NCBI GenBank assembly: GCA_947646735.1
Contig: CANTFK010000713.1
Location: 1-64,000 of the forward strand
Direction: 5' to 3'
Source: Peronospora farinosa
Taxonomy: Eukaryota; Oomycota; Peronosporomycetes; Peronosporales; Peronosporaceae
Length of the DNA: 64,000 bases
Under the pieces are notes generated by a model. The model did not search any database. It saw only the letters and a list, made by a program, of their open reading frames with translations, and was not told the DNA's origin. Both the position numbers and the translations under genes were made by a program. Below are positions 10,325 through 20,656 of this stretch, piece by piece. How positions within the stretch are numbered: position 1 is the first letter of the stretch; the number at the start of each line of letters is the position of its first letter.

Positions 10325-13154
10325 CTTCTCGCGATCCGATCTGGAGTAGCACTTCGCGATACGATTTCATTTCTTCAGCATTTAATATATTTTCACTGTT
10401 TTCGCTTCATCCTTTTGGTCGTTCTTGCAATTGTCGTCTTATTTTGGGCCTTTTCAGTCGTGATCTGGTCTTTCAGACCTTCGACCGACACTCATATTCA
10501 CATATATCCTCGTTCGTTTAGCTATGCAGCCATCTTGTACAGCCATTTCCACTCTCCGTAAGCAAGATAATAAATTCACTAATCTTCCGCTTTTTCCTCT
10601 TCATGAGACTGCATAACTTCAAACCGATTACGGCGAACTTATTCGCGCTCAAATTCTTGCAAAATCTCAGGTGGTTGACGTCTTCTCCGGGTTGATCTGG
10701 TAATCGCAGCAACTTTAACCACCGATTCGTTCTGCTTCGACTTCAACAACTCATCTAGTCTATTAAGACTACTGAGATCTTGGCGATCTCCTTTCGAAGT
10801 GATGATCACAACTTGTTCCTTATGTAAAGCAGTACTCGCCACTTGATCTGCACTTTGGTTCCAGTCGCGTTTCATATGTATGAACTCATGGATCGGCCAT
10901 GATTGAAGCTTCTCCATTGCTTTCTGTCGCAACAACTGCAGTCCAGGAGCCTTGCAATCGATTTCACCCCGCATCTGTCGAATCACTAGGTTGGAGTCGC
11001 CACAAATAATAACGCGTCCCCTAGTTTGATTCTCCAACAGATCAAAACCTAATAGTAAACCCCGATATTCGACTTCGTTCACTGTTAAGTCCGTTGCATA
11101 TTCCGATGCAGCAGCCACAATAGTCCACTCAGGAAGTTTCCATATTATCGCACTGTATGATCCACCCTTTCGCTTGGTTCATGCCGATCCATCGAAACTG
11201 ACAACCAAGAGACTTCCTCTTCTTCCACCGTAGGCGGTGGCATACTTAGAGCTTGCCTTGGCTGTTTTCGGGGAGCGATCGCGATCAACACTTCAACGAC
11301 TTCTTCACGGGGAGTCACACTTGCAGCCAGGGCACCAAGCATTTCATCTTCGCCCTTTTCACATTTCTTGATCTCCAAAGTCCAAGTCGATAATAATGCA
11401 GCCCACCTACCTAGCCTGCCATTGAGACCGGAGGATTGCACCAACCAGGCCATCGTCGAGAAACGCGTAAGAACTTTAATCTCTCGCGAGACTAGCATGC
11501 AATAACATAAATTCAAAATCCGAAGTAAAGCTAGTATCTCCTTCTCGACCATTCCGTAATTGATCTCATTAGGCTTCAGCGTTCGGCTTGTAAACGTAAC
11601 TGGCCAGTATGTGCCATCATACTTCTGCAACAAAGCTGCTTAAACTGCCTATTGACTTGCATATACGATAATTACCGGAGGCCGATCTGGATCAAAAGGT
11701 TTGAGGATCGGGGTATTAGCGATCTTGGCTTTCAACATGGTAAATGCGATCATCGCTTTTTCCCATCGAGTCCGTCCTTCTGGATCTGGGTCGTCCCCAA
11801 TGTCGGAATTTTGATCCGAATCATTCCTGATGGCGATATGCGAATTCAATGCATTCATCTTGTCAGAACAGCGGATTTCGTGGAAATCTGCTTCCCGTAA
11901 TTCATATAGCACTGACGCATAAATCGCAAAGTCTTCGACAAATCGACTATAGTAATTCAAACTTCCCAGAAACGATTGCATCGATCGCAACGTTTTTGGG
12001 AACGGAATATTCACCAGCGATCCCAAATCCTTCGGATGATCTTCAATTCCTGCAAGTGAGACTTGATGATCCCAGGTTATCTGACCTTACGTCGTCCCCA
12101 AAAACTCTTAGCGAGACTGATCGACAAATTCCATTCATTGCATACTTTTAACAATCGCTTTACCTTATCATATAAGGAGGCCCACGATGTTGCTGTAATC
12201 AATATGTCATCAATATATGACCTTCGGCCGAGCACAGAACTGGCTTCTGGCTGGTGTCCGGTTCGCCTTCAGTGAATACATCCACCAGCTTTGGCGATCC
12301 CGTTACCGTATCAGTGGAGTCGAGTGATCCTGTAGCAATTGCATTTGGATTCGTACCGATCTTGAGGTATCCATACAGTGCATTATCAATTAGACTTTTG
12401 TAAATCTGTGGAGCGTTTTTTAGCTTAAACGGCATTCGTAACCACTCGAACAGACCTGACGGCGTGATGAAAGCAGAAATCATCCTTGCTCGCTCGGTCA
12501 TTTCCACGACCCAAAATCCACTGACCATATCCAACGAACAATATCACATAGCTTCATCCATATCTTGCAATAACTCGCTAATCAGCGGCATAGGATACAC
12601 CATCAATCTCGTGAGTTGATTCACCCGCCGATAGTCAATACATAACCGGATGTCGACACCATTCTTTTTTATAATTACCACAATCGGCGAAGCCCATGGT
12701 GATGTCGACGGCTGGATAATCCTGGCTGATAGTAATCCTTTGATCAGGTCAGCTAACTTCTCGCGAAATTTGGGAGCGACCGGTCGTACTCGCTGTGCGA
12801 TCGGGTGTGCTCCACCAACATCGATATCACATACTGCTCCTCGAGCTGCAGGAGGAAGCGCGTTTCCTTTGCCAATGAGTAAGTGTCGGTTCGCCCAAAT
12901 TAATTGCCGTAGACTTTCTTGGTCCTTGGTTAAAGGAACTCCCGGATCGCCCACTTGGATATCATCAATCGTAACTTCTTCGGTGGATGACACAATCTCA
13001 GGCAAGACAGCCATATGCTGATCCACATCTTCGGCATACAATTCACCACTCTTGTGATAATACATCGAGTCTTCCGGCTTCATCTTTACACTTCCTCCGG
13101 CTAGAATACATTCGTCGTTGATAGTCGTAGTATCACTAGCTTGCTCTTGTTCTC

Positions 13155-13355
13155 GCAGATCGCGATCCAGATCGGCCAGATCGCGGTCATCAACTACCGG
13201 ATCGACCAGATCGCGGTCATCAACTACCGGATCGACCAGATCGCGGTCATTAACTACCGGATCGGCCAGATCGCAGTCATCAATTGTCGGATCGGGGTCA
13301 TTGATTGCCAGATCAGCAAGATCGCGGTCATTAATTGTCGGATCGCGCTCCATAC
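13155..13355 (-). repeat. 30-bp tandem repeat in element B pol spacer
   Basis: About six units around GATCGCGGTCATCAACTACC, encoding DRDL(V/A)DPVV(D/N) on the minus strand, just ahead of the RT domain. Each unit carries at least one GATC. The corresponding spacer in C and D lacks the repeat. Confidence 0.85.
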
Positions 13356-14622
13356 ATTTCGGTGTATAGTTATTGTGAGTGTAATTATCTTCACCCCACG
13401 GCCCTTTCACGTGATCGACATTTGACGTCCCTCTGATCGCATTGATTACCCATGGAGATTGCGCTACTTATTCACTTTCATCTTCGATCACCGGATCTTC
13501 TACATTGTTTCCCCCGATTCCTCTTATCGCATCGCATTCATCATTGGGTCGTGTCGTAAGTTTCACCGTTTCCGTAGACTTTCTTCTGCTTCCTCTTTTG
13601 AGCGTGTTAAGGTCCTCTTCGGTGTAGGGTACGAAGGATGATCCACTAGCGGTCCGGTAAATTCTTCCAGTAGTTCTTCTTCTCGATCCGTTGTCGCTTC
13701 GAACGCTAACGTCTGTCATTCGTTACGACGCGATCCGACGCGATCCCACCGAGACATATCCTGGGGACCGAGGTATCATATCAGCGACCATCCACCAGCC
13801 TAATGGCGATCCATGACTTAAGGTCGCTTCTTGATCACCGATATTAGTCTGCTGTAGATAATTGATCTGACCCGGTCCCGTAGTTACTGTAGGTACCCCC
13901 TTCGGATTGCGCCTCACCCATCTCTTGGCTTTAGGAGGACTAACCCCGATCTTTACTTCGGTCGATTTGACCACTGGGAATCACCACATATTGATTCTGG
14001 AATTGTGATCGCTTGTATGGTCGCCTGGTAAGGACGTCTTCGTCCATTCAGAAGGATCCTGACCTCTTCAGGTAAACAAAGTGTTCCATCGGCTAAATCC
14101 AGGCGTATTCCAGCCGGTACCATGAAATCCATTCCTAGGATCGCGTCTTGACCTACTTGATCTCCAACCCAAGCATCAAAATAATAGACTAGCGATCCAT
14201 TCAGCGTGATCTTGATTCTTGTACGACCGTCCGTCATGTATATGTTCTCACCAATCCCAACACATTCTTGCTTCTGACTCTCGTCAATGACACATCCTAC
14301 CTTACGAGCAAAGGTGGTGTCGACGATTGAGACTTCGGCTCCAGAATCAAACAACATAGTCGCCTTTTCATTGTTGATCTTGCCTGTTGCCTTGGCTTGC
14401 TTGAACCATTTTCCTGGGGTATGATATTTTCAATATCCCCTTGATTCACCTGGTGCTAAGTCGAGCTCCATTTTCGCAGGCGATCGGGCATATTCATCAA
14501 CTCTTACGACGCTTGATATTGAACGCAGGAATTTTGAATCTTCACATGTATTATTCGGGGCGATCTGAGTGTTAACGCCCTGATCTGTCGATCTTTTTTC
14601 CACAAATGCATAAATGCAGAGC

Positions 14623-14675
14623 CTAGAACGCTCGGCTCGTACCAGATTCCAACCTGGCGAGCGTCCTAGTTTAAC
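14623..14675 (-). promoter_or_regulatory. Probable -1 ribosomal frameshift site, element B gag-pol junction
   Basis: Sense strand: GTTAAAC (14675-14669) is directly followed by the gag stop TAG (14668-14666). An inverted repeat CTAGGACGCTCG / CGAGCGTTCTAG comes next (one G.U pair), enclosing a small CCAG-loop-CTGG hairpin. Pol lies in the -1 frame and stays open from before the heptamer into the protease, apart from one TGA. GUUAAAC is a known -1 slippery heptamer in arteriviruses. The same arrangement is present in elements C and D. Confidence 0.7.
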
Positions 14676-16956
14676 ATTTCTTCAGCCTTCGTCGGAAGCA
14701 TTCCAGCATGCTTGGTTGGGACATACCACTTGCGTATCATGTTGTAGAATTCTTCCATTCGACATTTTCCATTCTCATGGATATCTCCGCAGGCAGCACA
14801 GGTGTAAAAACATTTGTCGGAAGGATGCCTTTTACGACCACACTTCTGACACGTTAGTCTCTTCCAGCATCCACGATCATCGTGTTTCTTCGACCCACAA
14901 TGGGTACAAGCCTTCTGATTCACCACGCGATCTGGACCGCGATCTTGATCCAAATGGTCCGATCCCGCGCGTTGATCACTATATTTCTTCACGCGTTCCG
15001 GTACTGTAGCCACACATAAGTTGCGTCGATCTGTTTCGGCGTCTGATCCACTAATATCCGAGTCTGACTCACTGCTACTGCCTTCCAGACGAATCGCTCT
15101 CACAGCACGAGTTGGTTTCGAGGGTGCCGGAGTGGATGCCGACGCAGATCGCTGACGAAATTTGCTCGACCCCATTGCACTCGGATACTGTCTTCCCTCC
15201 ATGCGTTGATATGTTCGCAAAGCTTCTTCCATATCATCGGCGTCTCCAAGGCGTAACAACGTCAACTGCTTAGTCAGATCGCGATCATCAAGTGTACCAA
15301 TGAAATGCTCCACATGCTCTCGGCGAATTGAGGGCGATCCCTCCCCAATGGGAATTTTTGCTCGGATCGCGGCTACATTCAGCCGATACAAATATTCCAA
15401 TGGAGTTTCATCGGATCGCTTCTTCGCATGATAGTATTGTCTCCCGATAGACATACCAATCCACAATACTGGATCATGAAGGTCTCCAACAACGACTTCC
15501 AAGAGTTCCGAGTGGATCGACTTAACTGGCTATACCAATTTCGTGCCGGCCCCGTAAGTAAATCACCAAATACTAGACATTTTTCATCATCCGGGGCTTG
15601 GTCGCGTAAGAACGCCGACTTGGCCTTGTTGACCCAACTTCTCGCTCGATCTTCATCCTTGTCCCGTCCTGTAAATTCTTTTAGATCTGCGATCGCAGAC
15701 ATTCGAATCCGCTGCGTGACAAGTCCACCATCAGGTACAGTGCCTGCACTTGCGACTTGTGGTCGTCTTAGATCCTCCAGTCCCAAATCATCTGGATCGT
15801 AATTATTGGATCGCGATTGACGCGATCCGGCCGATTCCATATCCACATCCGAAATGCAAACTTTTGGGGTGTTTGTGGGGATCGCGGATCGACTGGCGAT
15901 CATGCGAGCTTGATCCTGCTCGTACTTTCTCATAGCAGCTTCGAAATAGGATTGCAATTGACCTGATCCAGTCACATTCATGTCTTCAGCTGTGAGTGCC
16001 GTCGTCGATTGTTCTCTGGCCTTAATTGGTGCCAGTCGCTCGCGAATATGCGCTGCACCAGCCGGTCCAAGTGACATTCGCTGCATATTAATCGAGTCGT
16101 CCGACTCCCCTTCGGATTCCGCTGACATATACTGCGAAGATCCAGTATGATATCCTTTTGGTATATCTGCAATCGGCTGGATCGTCTGATCCACCGGATC
16201 ACGCTCTCCAATTAGAGGAACTAGCTTCGAAAACAGAGATCGCCCTGCTTGGATCACCCGATCATGATCGCATTCCAACAGCACCTGCGCGTCAAAAGCT
16301 CCAGCGGTGAATCCAGCGTTTTGGAGCAACTCCATAAGCCGACGGATCGCTTCCAACTGGTTCTGTGTCGGAATGGGAGCTGAAATTGGTCCTCGCAGCG
16401 ATCCAATTAACTTCGGTTTCAAAATCTTTAGAACGGGATCGCTTGACAACAGATCTTTAAGCGCCTTCCAATGAAAACACCATTCCAGCTGATCCAGTTG
16501 CCATCCTTTCGCCTTGTCTTCCTCATGCGCCAGCTTCATGTCGATATCATCATGATCCGACTCAGGCGCCTTCATCTTCACTCGAGATGGCTTCGAATTC
16601 TTCTTCTTCTTCGAATTCGGAGTGGTTTTGGATAAATTTCCTTCGGTTTTAACCGTAGGATTTTTATCCAGCGGATCGCGTTTTGCAACGCGATCCGCAG
16701 GGGTCCTCGAAAGGACCTGGGGAGGGGGTAGAGGTTTTTCTTCCAGATCAATCTCTTGATCTTCCTCCTTGGTTTTCTTTTCATCTGCGCCCCTCCCAAA
16801 ACGCTGATGATCCGGGGATCTTTTTTCTTCACACGTCTGCGGTGATCCATTTGCCGCTGACGCTTCAATCCCAGGTTCAATTTTGACCTTTACATCTTCT
16901 CTCAGGGACTCACGGTAAAATCCCGAGTCACCAGAAAATCCGGGCACGCGCACCAT
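14666..16956 (-). pseudogene. Element B gag
   Basis: Begins at ATG 16956, the first base after the 5' LTR, so the first codons (MVRVPG) coincide with the primer binding site. The N-terminal third is basic and Lys/Glu-rich with a KKKKNSKPSR stretch. The retrotransposon gag core is at 15480-15680 (LKEFTGRDKDEDRARSWV, LTGPARNWYSQL). After a frameshift near 15450 it continues REHVEHFIGTL, then two CX2CX4HX4C zinc knuckles (CTHCGSKKHDDRGC, CQKCGRKRHPSDKC) and a third degenerate Cys cluster, ending MLN-TAG. Apart from the frameshift it is open over about 760 codons, the best-preserved gag of this lineage here. It would form the particle core and bind RNA. Confidence 0.88.
16938..16955 (-). other. 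Primer binding site of element B, overlapping the gag start
   Basis: One nucleotide after the LTR end (CCACA), the sense strand reads TGGTGCGCGTGCCCGGAT. A sequence starting TGG fits the complement of a tRNA 3' end (...CACGCGC-A-CCA, a plausible 7-nt acceptor strand plus discriminator). The same 17 bases occur in element C and, with a 2-base loss, in D. The tRNA identity cannot be named from the sequence. The TG of the gag ATG is the first two bases of this site. Confidence 0.65.
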
Positions 16957-17978
16957 TGTGGTGGAGTGGGATTCGCAAAATTGCTGATGCGTTTCCAACT
17001 CTCCACTGGCGCCCGGACGACCGACTAACGGAGGGGGTACTCCGTTTCCGTGTAAAGCAATTCCTTCCTCACCTTGTGTACCCGTCGGTAGGGCGGGTTG
17101 CACTCTTCTCGGTGGACTTGAGTCGATGTAGATCCTAATCGGGTTAGGGATCGGGGGCTTGGTGATCTTGTGGAAATCTTCACAAGATCGACCGAGTACT
17201 TGTTTGTTGATCGTACCAATAGATCCCAATAGTCCAATAAGGCGAAGCTTAAATCTTCTGACCACTTGAGCAGAACCTTCTGACCACTTGATCCGTCCTG
17301 CACTTGCTTGCCTTGCCCTTACTTGTTATTTCTGCGTCCGATCGCAGCTTGAGTTGTTTTGTTGAGAATTCTTGCAATCCCTGGCCAAACAATCCAGGAA
17401 TATGACTTGCGTAGTATGTAGACTTCCTTGAGACGTCGGGTGGCCAAAGTATCCAGCCCGGAAGAGAAGTCGACACGTGTACTTAGAAGCAAATTGAACT
17501 CTGTTAATGTTAACCAATCAAATACCAAAACCTATGATCTTGACTATCTGTAGCTCAGGATCTATTGCCACGTATCGCCCTTTCGGAAAAATCAGATCTT
17601 GTAATGTGGTCCACTCCAATATCGCCGCGATCTGGATCGCTACCTCGCTTGAATCTAATACCATTTTTGTTTCGGATCGCGGTACTAATAATTAATATCG
17701 GATCGCGGTACTACATAATTAGTATCGGATCGCAGTACTTATTTTAGTATCGGATCGCGGTACTAATAATTAGTATCGGATCGCAGTACTTATATTAGTA
17801 TCGGATCGCAATACTTATAATTAGTACCGAATCGCGGTCCGCCGGATCACGAATTGTCCTCTCTACCGCTCCTCGGATCATGTGAAATGGTCCATCTATA
17901 TAACATGTCAATTCCACCTCATTCCAGTCTTCCAAAGCGACGTGATCCACACCAGACCGTCTTACACATACTTGGATG
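16957..17978 (-). repeat. 5' LTR of element B, first segment
   Basis: Starts TGTGGTGGAGTGGGATTCGC, as in the 3' LTR at 6600, and breaks off at 17978 where element C is inserted. The remainder is at 27863-28121. The two B LTRs differ by scattered substitutions and by repeat number, which suggests an old insertion. Confidence 0.88.
17665..17835. repeat. Tandem repeat in B LTR, about 27-bp unit
   Basis: Seven imperfect copies of a unit containing TATCGGATCGCGGTACTAAT, against three copies in the 3' LTR (7310-7375). Each unit holds a GATC and an AT-rich half. The copy number difference between the LTRs of one element shows that it expands or contracts after insertion. Confidence 0.85.
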
Positions 17979-18800
17979 TGTGGTGGAGTGGATTCTCAAA
18001 CGACGTGAGAGATCCACAAACACACACAGCGCCGGACTGCCGACTTACGGAGGGGGTACCCCGATACCGTGTCGTATTGGCCTTGGGTCTCACCTTGTGT
18101 ACCCGTCGGCTTGGCTGGTCTTGCTCCTCGGTTGACGCAGAAGACTTAAAGACTTGGTCTTTGTATAGGACTTGGACTTGGTGGTCCCCGAGTGGATATA
18201 CTTCACTTGGGACCGGGTTTCTTGGGCTCAATCGACTTAGTCGAGAGCGATGCACCTGGTACTATGTACCCCTTTGGTGGCTGACTGTTCTTGGTCCTTG
18301 GACCCCTTTGTGTTCTTCCCCGTAGGGAAACCGCTTCCTGTAGCGGGTCGTAGAGTGTTGAATTGACACCTCAGGCCAACTATCCTGAGGTTCAACTTGC
18401 GTTGCTTGAGCCGTCTAACACCTGCTGGACGTCGGGGGGCCAAAGGGTATCCCGCCCGGAAGAGGTGAAGCGACGGAGAAGCTTAAAGGGGGCGCTTAAA
18501 GCTGCCACGTGTAATGCAAATTCGAGTGTGTTTATTTACCTTATACTTTGTATGCTTTTTCTTGCCTAACCCTAACCCTTTGATCTGGATAGTGCCACGT
18601 GTCGACTCTTGGAGGAAGAATTGGCTCCTTGGTACCTGTACTTTCTGTAATCTTCGATATTCTGTGTACCGATTCTGCACCCTCGGACATTAGGGCCCTG
18701 GGCCCCTGGGCCCCTGTATCCCTGTACCCCTGGGCCCCTGTACCCTCCCTGTACCCCTGGGCCCCTGTACCTCCGGGCCCCTGGGCCCGGTACCCCGGTG
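17979..18800 (-). repeat. 3' LTR of element C, truncated
   Basis: Very similar to 26688-27862 up to the GGGCCCCTG repeat tract. It then ends near 18800, joined to sequence that in element D lies just beside the pol 3' end (49476-49560). The deletion removed the last part of the LTR and the whole antisense gene region. Small differences from the 5' LTR include a 5-bp insertion near 18362. Confidence 0.85.
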
Positions 18801-18949
18801 CCCTAATACGCTGGGCCTTTTACAATACTTCGCAATCTCTTTTGTGCTGTCGCACTCTCAAATATAATAACTTGACCCCCTTGTAAATGTATGACAAATA
18901 CCGCCTCCTTCTTGCATCATCTTGGCCTTCCCAAGATGAACTCTCCCCA

Positions 18950-20656
18950 CTACTCTTCATGACTCTGCATTGCCTCGAATCGGTTCCGAGTAGCCTGCCT
19001 GCGCTCATAGTCCCTAAGCAATCCCCCGCAGTTGAGGTCCACCTCATCTACCCATGACGGGTCAGGATATCCTTTCCATTGTACCAGGTATTCACACTGG
19101 ATCCGTCCGTACCGAGTTTTCCTTCCCATACGTCTGTCTAGAATCTTCTCCACTTCGTGTTCGTCTTCTTTTAGTTCCGCGACCCAACTGTCTTCTGGCA
19201 ATAGAGCTTCATCAAAATCCACCCGGTTCGCTTCGTCTACCACCAACACCGTATCTGGTCTATCCGGGTATTGCCGGACCAGCTTCAATTTTGACACGTG
19301 TACCAACGGGTATATACGGTAGTCTGTTCCACTGATATCTAAACGAACGGCATAGTCACCCACCAATTCTCTCACTCGGAACGGCCCGTGCCATAGATGT
19401 GCCAGCTTTCGAGCATACCCCTCCTTGACCCGGTCCAAGTATAACCAGACTTGGGAATCCACCTCAATATGACCATCAACCACCTCCTCATTGTGGGCCT
19501 GGGCTCGACCTTCCATTGCAGATCGTAATAATTCGTTGACCTGTTCTCTTGCTCTGCGATACTGACGTTGTACGCTATATCGCCATCGACGGGGCTCACA
19601 TTCACGCCGCTTCGTGCTGCCTAACGGTATGGTGGCTTCTAGAGTACTTCGGGCGTCCCAGCCCAAGAAGAATGGCGTTTCCTTTCGGATCCGGTCCTGG
19701 GCCGTATTCAACGCGATGGTGAGCCTTTCTGCATAGGCATCCCAATCCTTCTGATCTACCTCGGACACATACATTTTGATGGACCGTGTAATGGTCTGTA
19801 CCATTCTCTCTGCTGTGCCATTGGCCTGTGGTCGATACGCCATAGTCGCCCGCTGTTTCTGCCCAATTATGCGGTTGAAAGCACGAAAGAAATCTGACAT
19901 GAAACTGGGTTCTCTGTCGTGACGGATCGCCTTACTGGCCCCAAACCGACGGAATACGCACTCTTCGTAACCTTCTGCCACGGTTTGGGCCGACCTCGAC
20001 AAACTAGCCTTGGCAATCACATATCCCGTAAACAGGTCCACCCAAATCAACAGCTCCATATTACCCTTGAATGACATAGGTAAAGATGGGATGTGATCCA
20101 TCGCGATAACTTGGAACGGGTAGGTAGCTTGAATGTTTCCTGGGGTTCTCCCTCGTAAGGTGGGACCGCCTTTGCCAGTCTCGCAGTCTACGCAAGTGCC
20201 GACATAGCGCTGAACACTCCGGAATAAGCCTTTCCAATAGAATAATTTCCGGATCCGTTGGTATGTACGGCCAATTCCCTGGTGTCCCCCTTCTAGACTA
20301 GTATGGTAGTGGTGTCGAAAGTCTTGTTGTAGACTTTCGGGTATAACTAGCCGAATCAACCCCTCACGGTCCTCATCTACTGTTCCCTGGTAAGGGCAGT
20401 ACAGAAGAAGATCGTCATCATCCAAAGCGTAGTTCATCTCAATCTTTCCACACGTAAATGCCACCTCTGCCGATAAACTACTCCAGTTACCCCGTAGGTA
20501 AATCTTCAAATCACGTATCCACATCTCTTCATCTTGGGCTGCTGCAATTCGTTCGATCCTTATCCGTTGCACTACTTCCTCCTGCAAGACTTCCGTCGTC
20601 ATTCTGGCTAGGGCCCGAGACCTCGTAACGGCTGCAACTCGCAGTGCAGGGCTCAT
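18950..20656 (-). CDS. Element C integrase with chromodomain (pol C-terminal module)
   Basis: Open over 568 codons. The zinc-binding HHCC part holds HYHTSLEGGHQGIGRTY, then CVDC. Catalytic Asp 1 is in MDHIPSL, Asp 2 in IRHDREPSFMS and Glu in YRPQANGTAERMVQT. The Gypsy tail AHLWHGPFRVRELVGDYAVR and VHVSKLK follow. The last 60 residues form a chromodomain (EYLVQWKGYPDPSWVDEVDL), which in chromoviruses directs insertion to marked chromatin. It is part of a polyprotein, so the apparent start is not a true one; pol continues upstream into the second RNase H by a small overlap in another frame. It is almost identical to the element D copy (49845-51314), except at the chromodomain end. Confidence 0.85.
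   Translation of the reverse strand: MSPALRVAAVTRSRALARMTTEVLQEEVVQRIRIERIAAAQDEEMWIRDLKIYLRGNWSSLSAEVAFTCGKIEMNYALDDDDLLLYCPYQGTVDEDREGLIRLVIPESLQQDFRHHYHTSLEGGHQGIGRTYQRIRKLFYWKGLFRSVQRYVGTCVDCETGKGGPTLRGRTPGNIQATYPFQVIAMDHIPSLPMSFKGNMELLIWVDLFTGYVIAKASLSRSAQTVAEGYEECVFRRFGASKAIRHDREPSFMSDFFRAFNRIIGQKQRATMAYRPQANGTAERMVQTITRSIKMYVSEVDQKDWDAYAERLTIALNTAQDRIRKETPFFLGWDARSTLEATIPLGSTKRRECEPRRWRYSVQRQYRRAREQVNELLRSAMEGRAQAHNEEVVDGHIEVDSQVWLYLDRVKEGYARKLAHLWHGPFRVRELVGDYAVRLDISGTDYRIYPLVHVSKLKLVRQYPDRPDTVLVVDEANRVDFDEALLPEDSWVAELKEDEHEVEKILDRRMGRKTRYGRIQCEYLVQWKGYPDPSWVDEVDLNCGGLLRDYERRQATRNRFEAMQSHEE

Larger units (their letters stand above)
10600..14675 (-). pseudogene. Element B pol: protease, RT, two RNase H domains, no integrase
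   Basis: From the 5' side on the minus strand: a -1 frame start over the gag stop (14675), then a linker containing one TGA in a GYW context near 14430. The retropepsin follows (MLFDSGAEVSIVD at 14357, then ILGMDFMVPAG). A long acidic spacer carries a 30-bp repeat (13155-13355). RT begins at about 12860 (RVRPVAPKFREKLADLI); the QQ-type TGG of DEAMWY is now TGA at 12541-12543, and the YIDD box lies near 12203. A first RNase H lies at 11145-11633 and a second at 10639-11118 (VNEVEYRGLLLG, CGDSNLVIRQMRGE, HMKRDWNQSADQVAS). The frame then passes straight to the pol tail RRNRFEVMQSHEE without integrase. Frameshifts near 12080, 13420 and 13720 also break it. Confidence 0.85.

Noticed and set aside
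13118..13425. Ser/Arg-rich and Ile-rich plus-strand frames
   Set aside because: Shadows of the 30-bp repeat in the minus-strand pol spacer of element B.
12541..14440. Repeat-induced G-to-A mutation, since two Trp codons in element B pol are now TGA
   Set aside because: Only two clear cases against many other kinds of change (CAG to TAG, small deletions). Ordinary decay is enough, and such a process is not established in oomycetes.
18565..18578. CCTAACCCTAACCC, telomere-like, also at 46947-46960 and 57858-57871
   Set aside because: Present as two units at the same LTR position in C and D, so it is LTR sequence and not a telomere or interstitial telomeric array.
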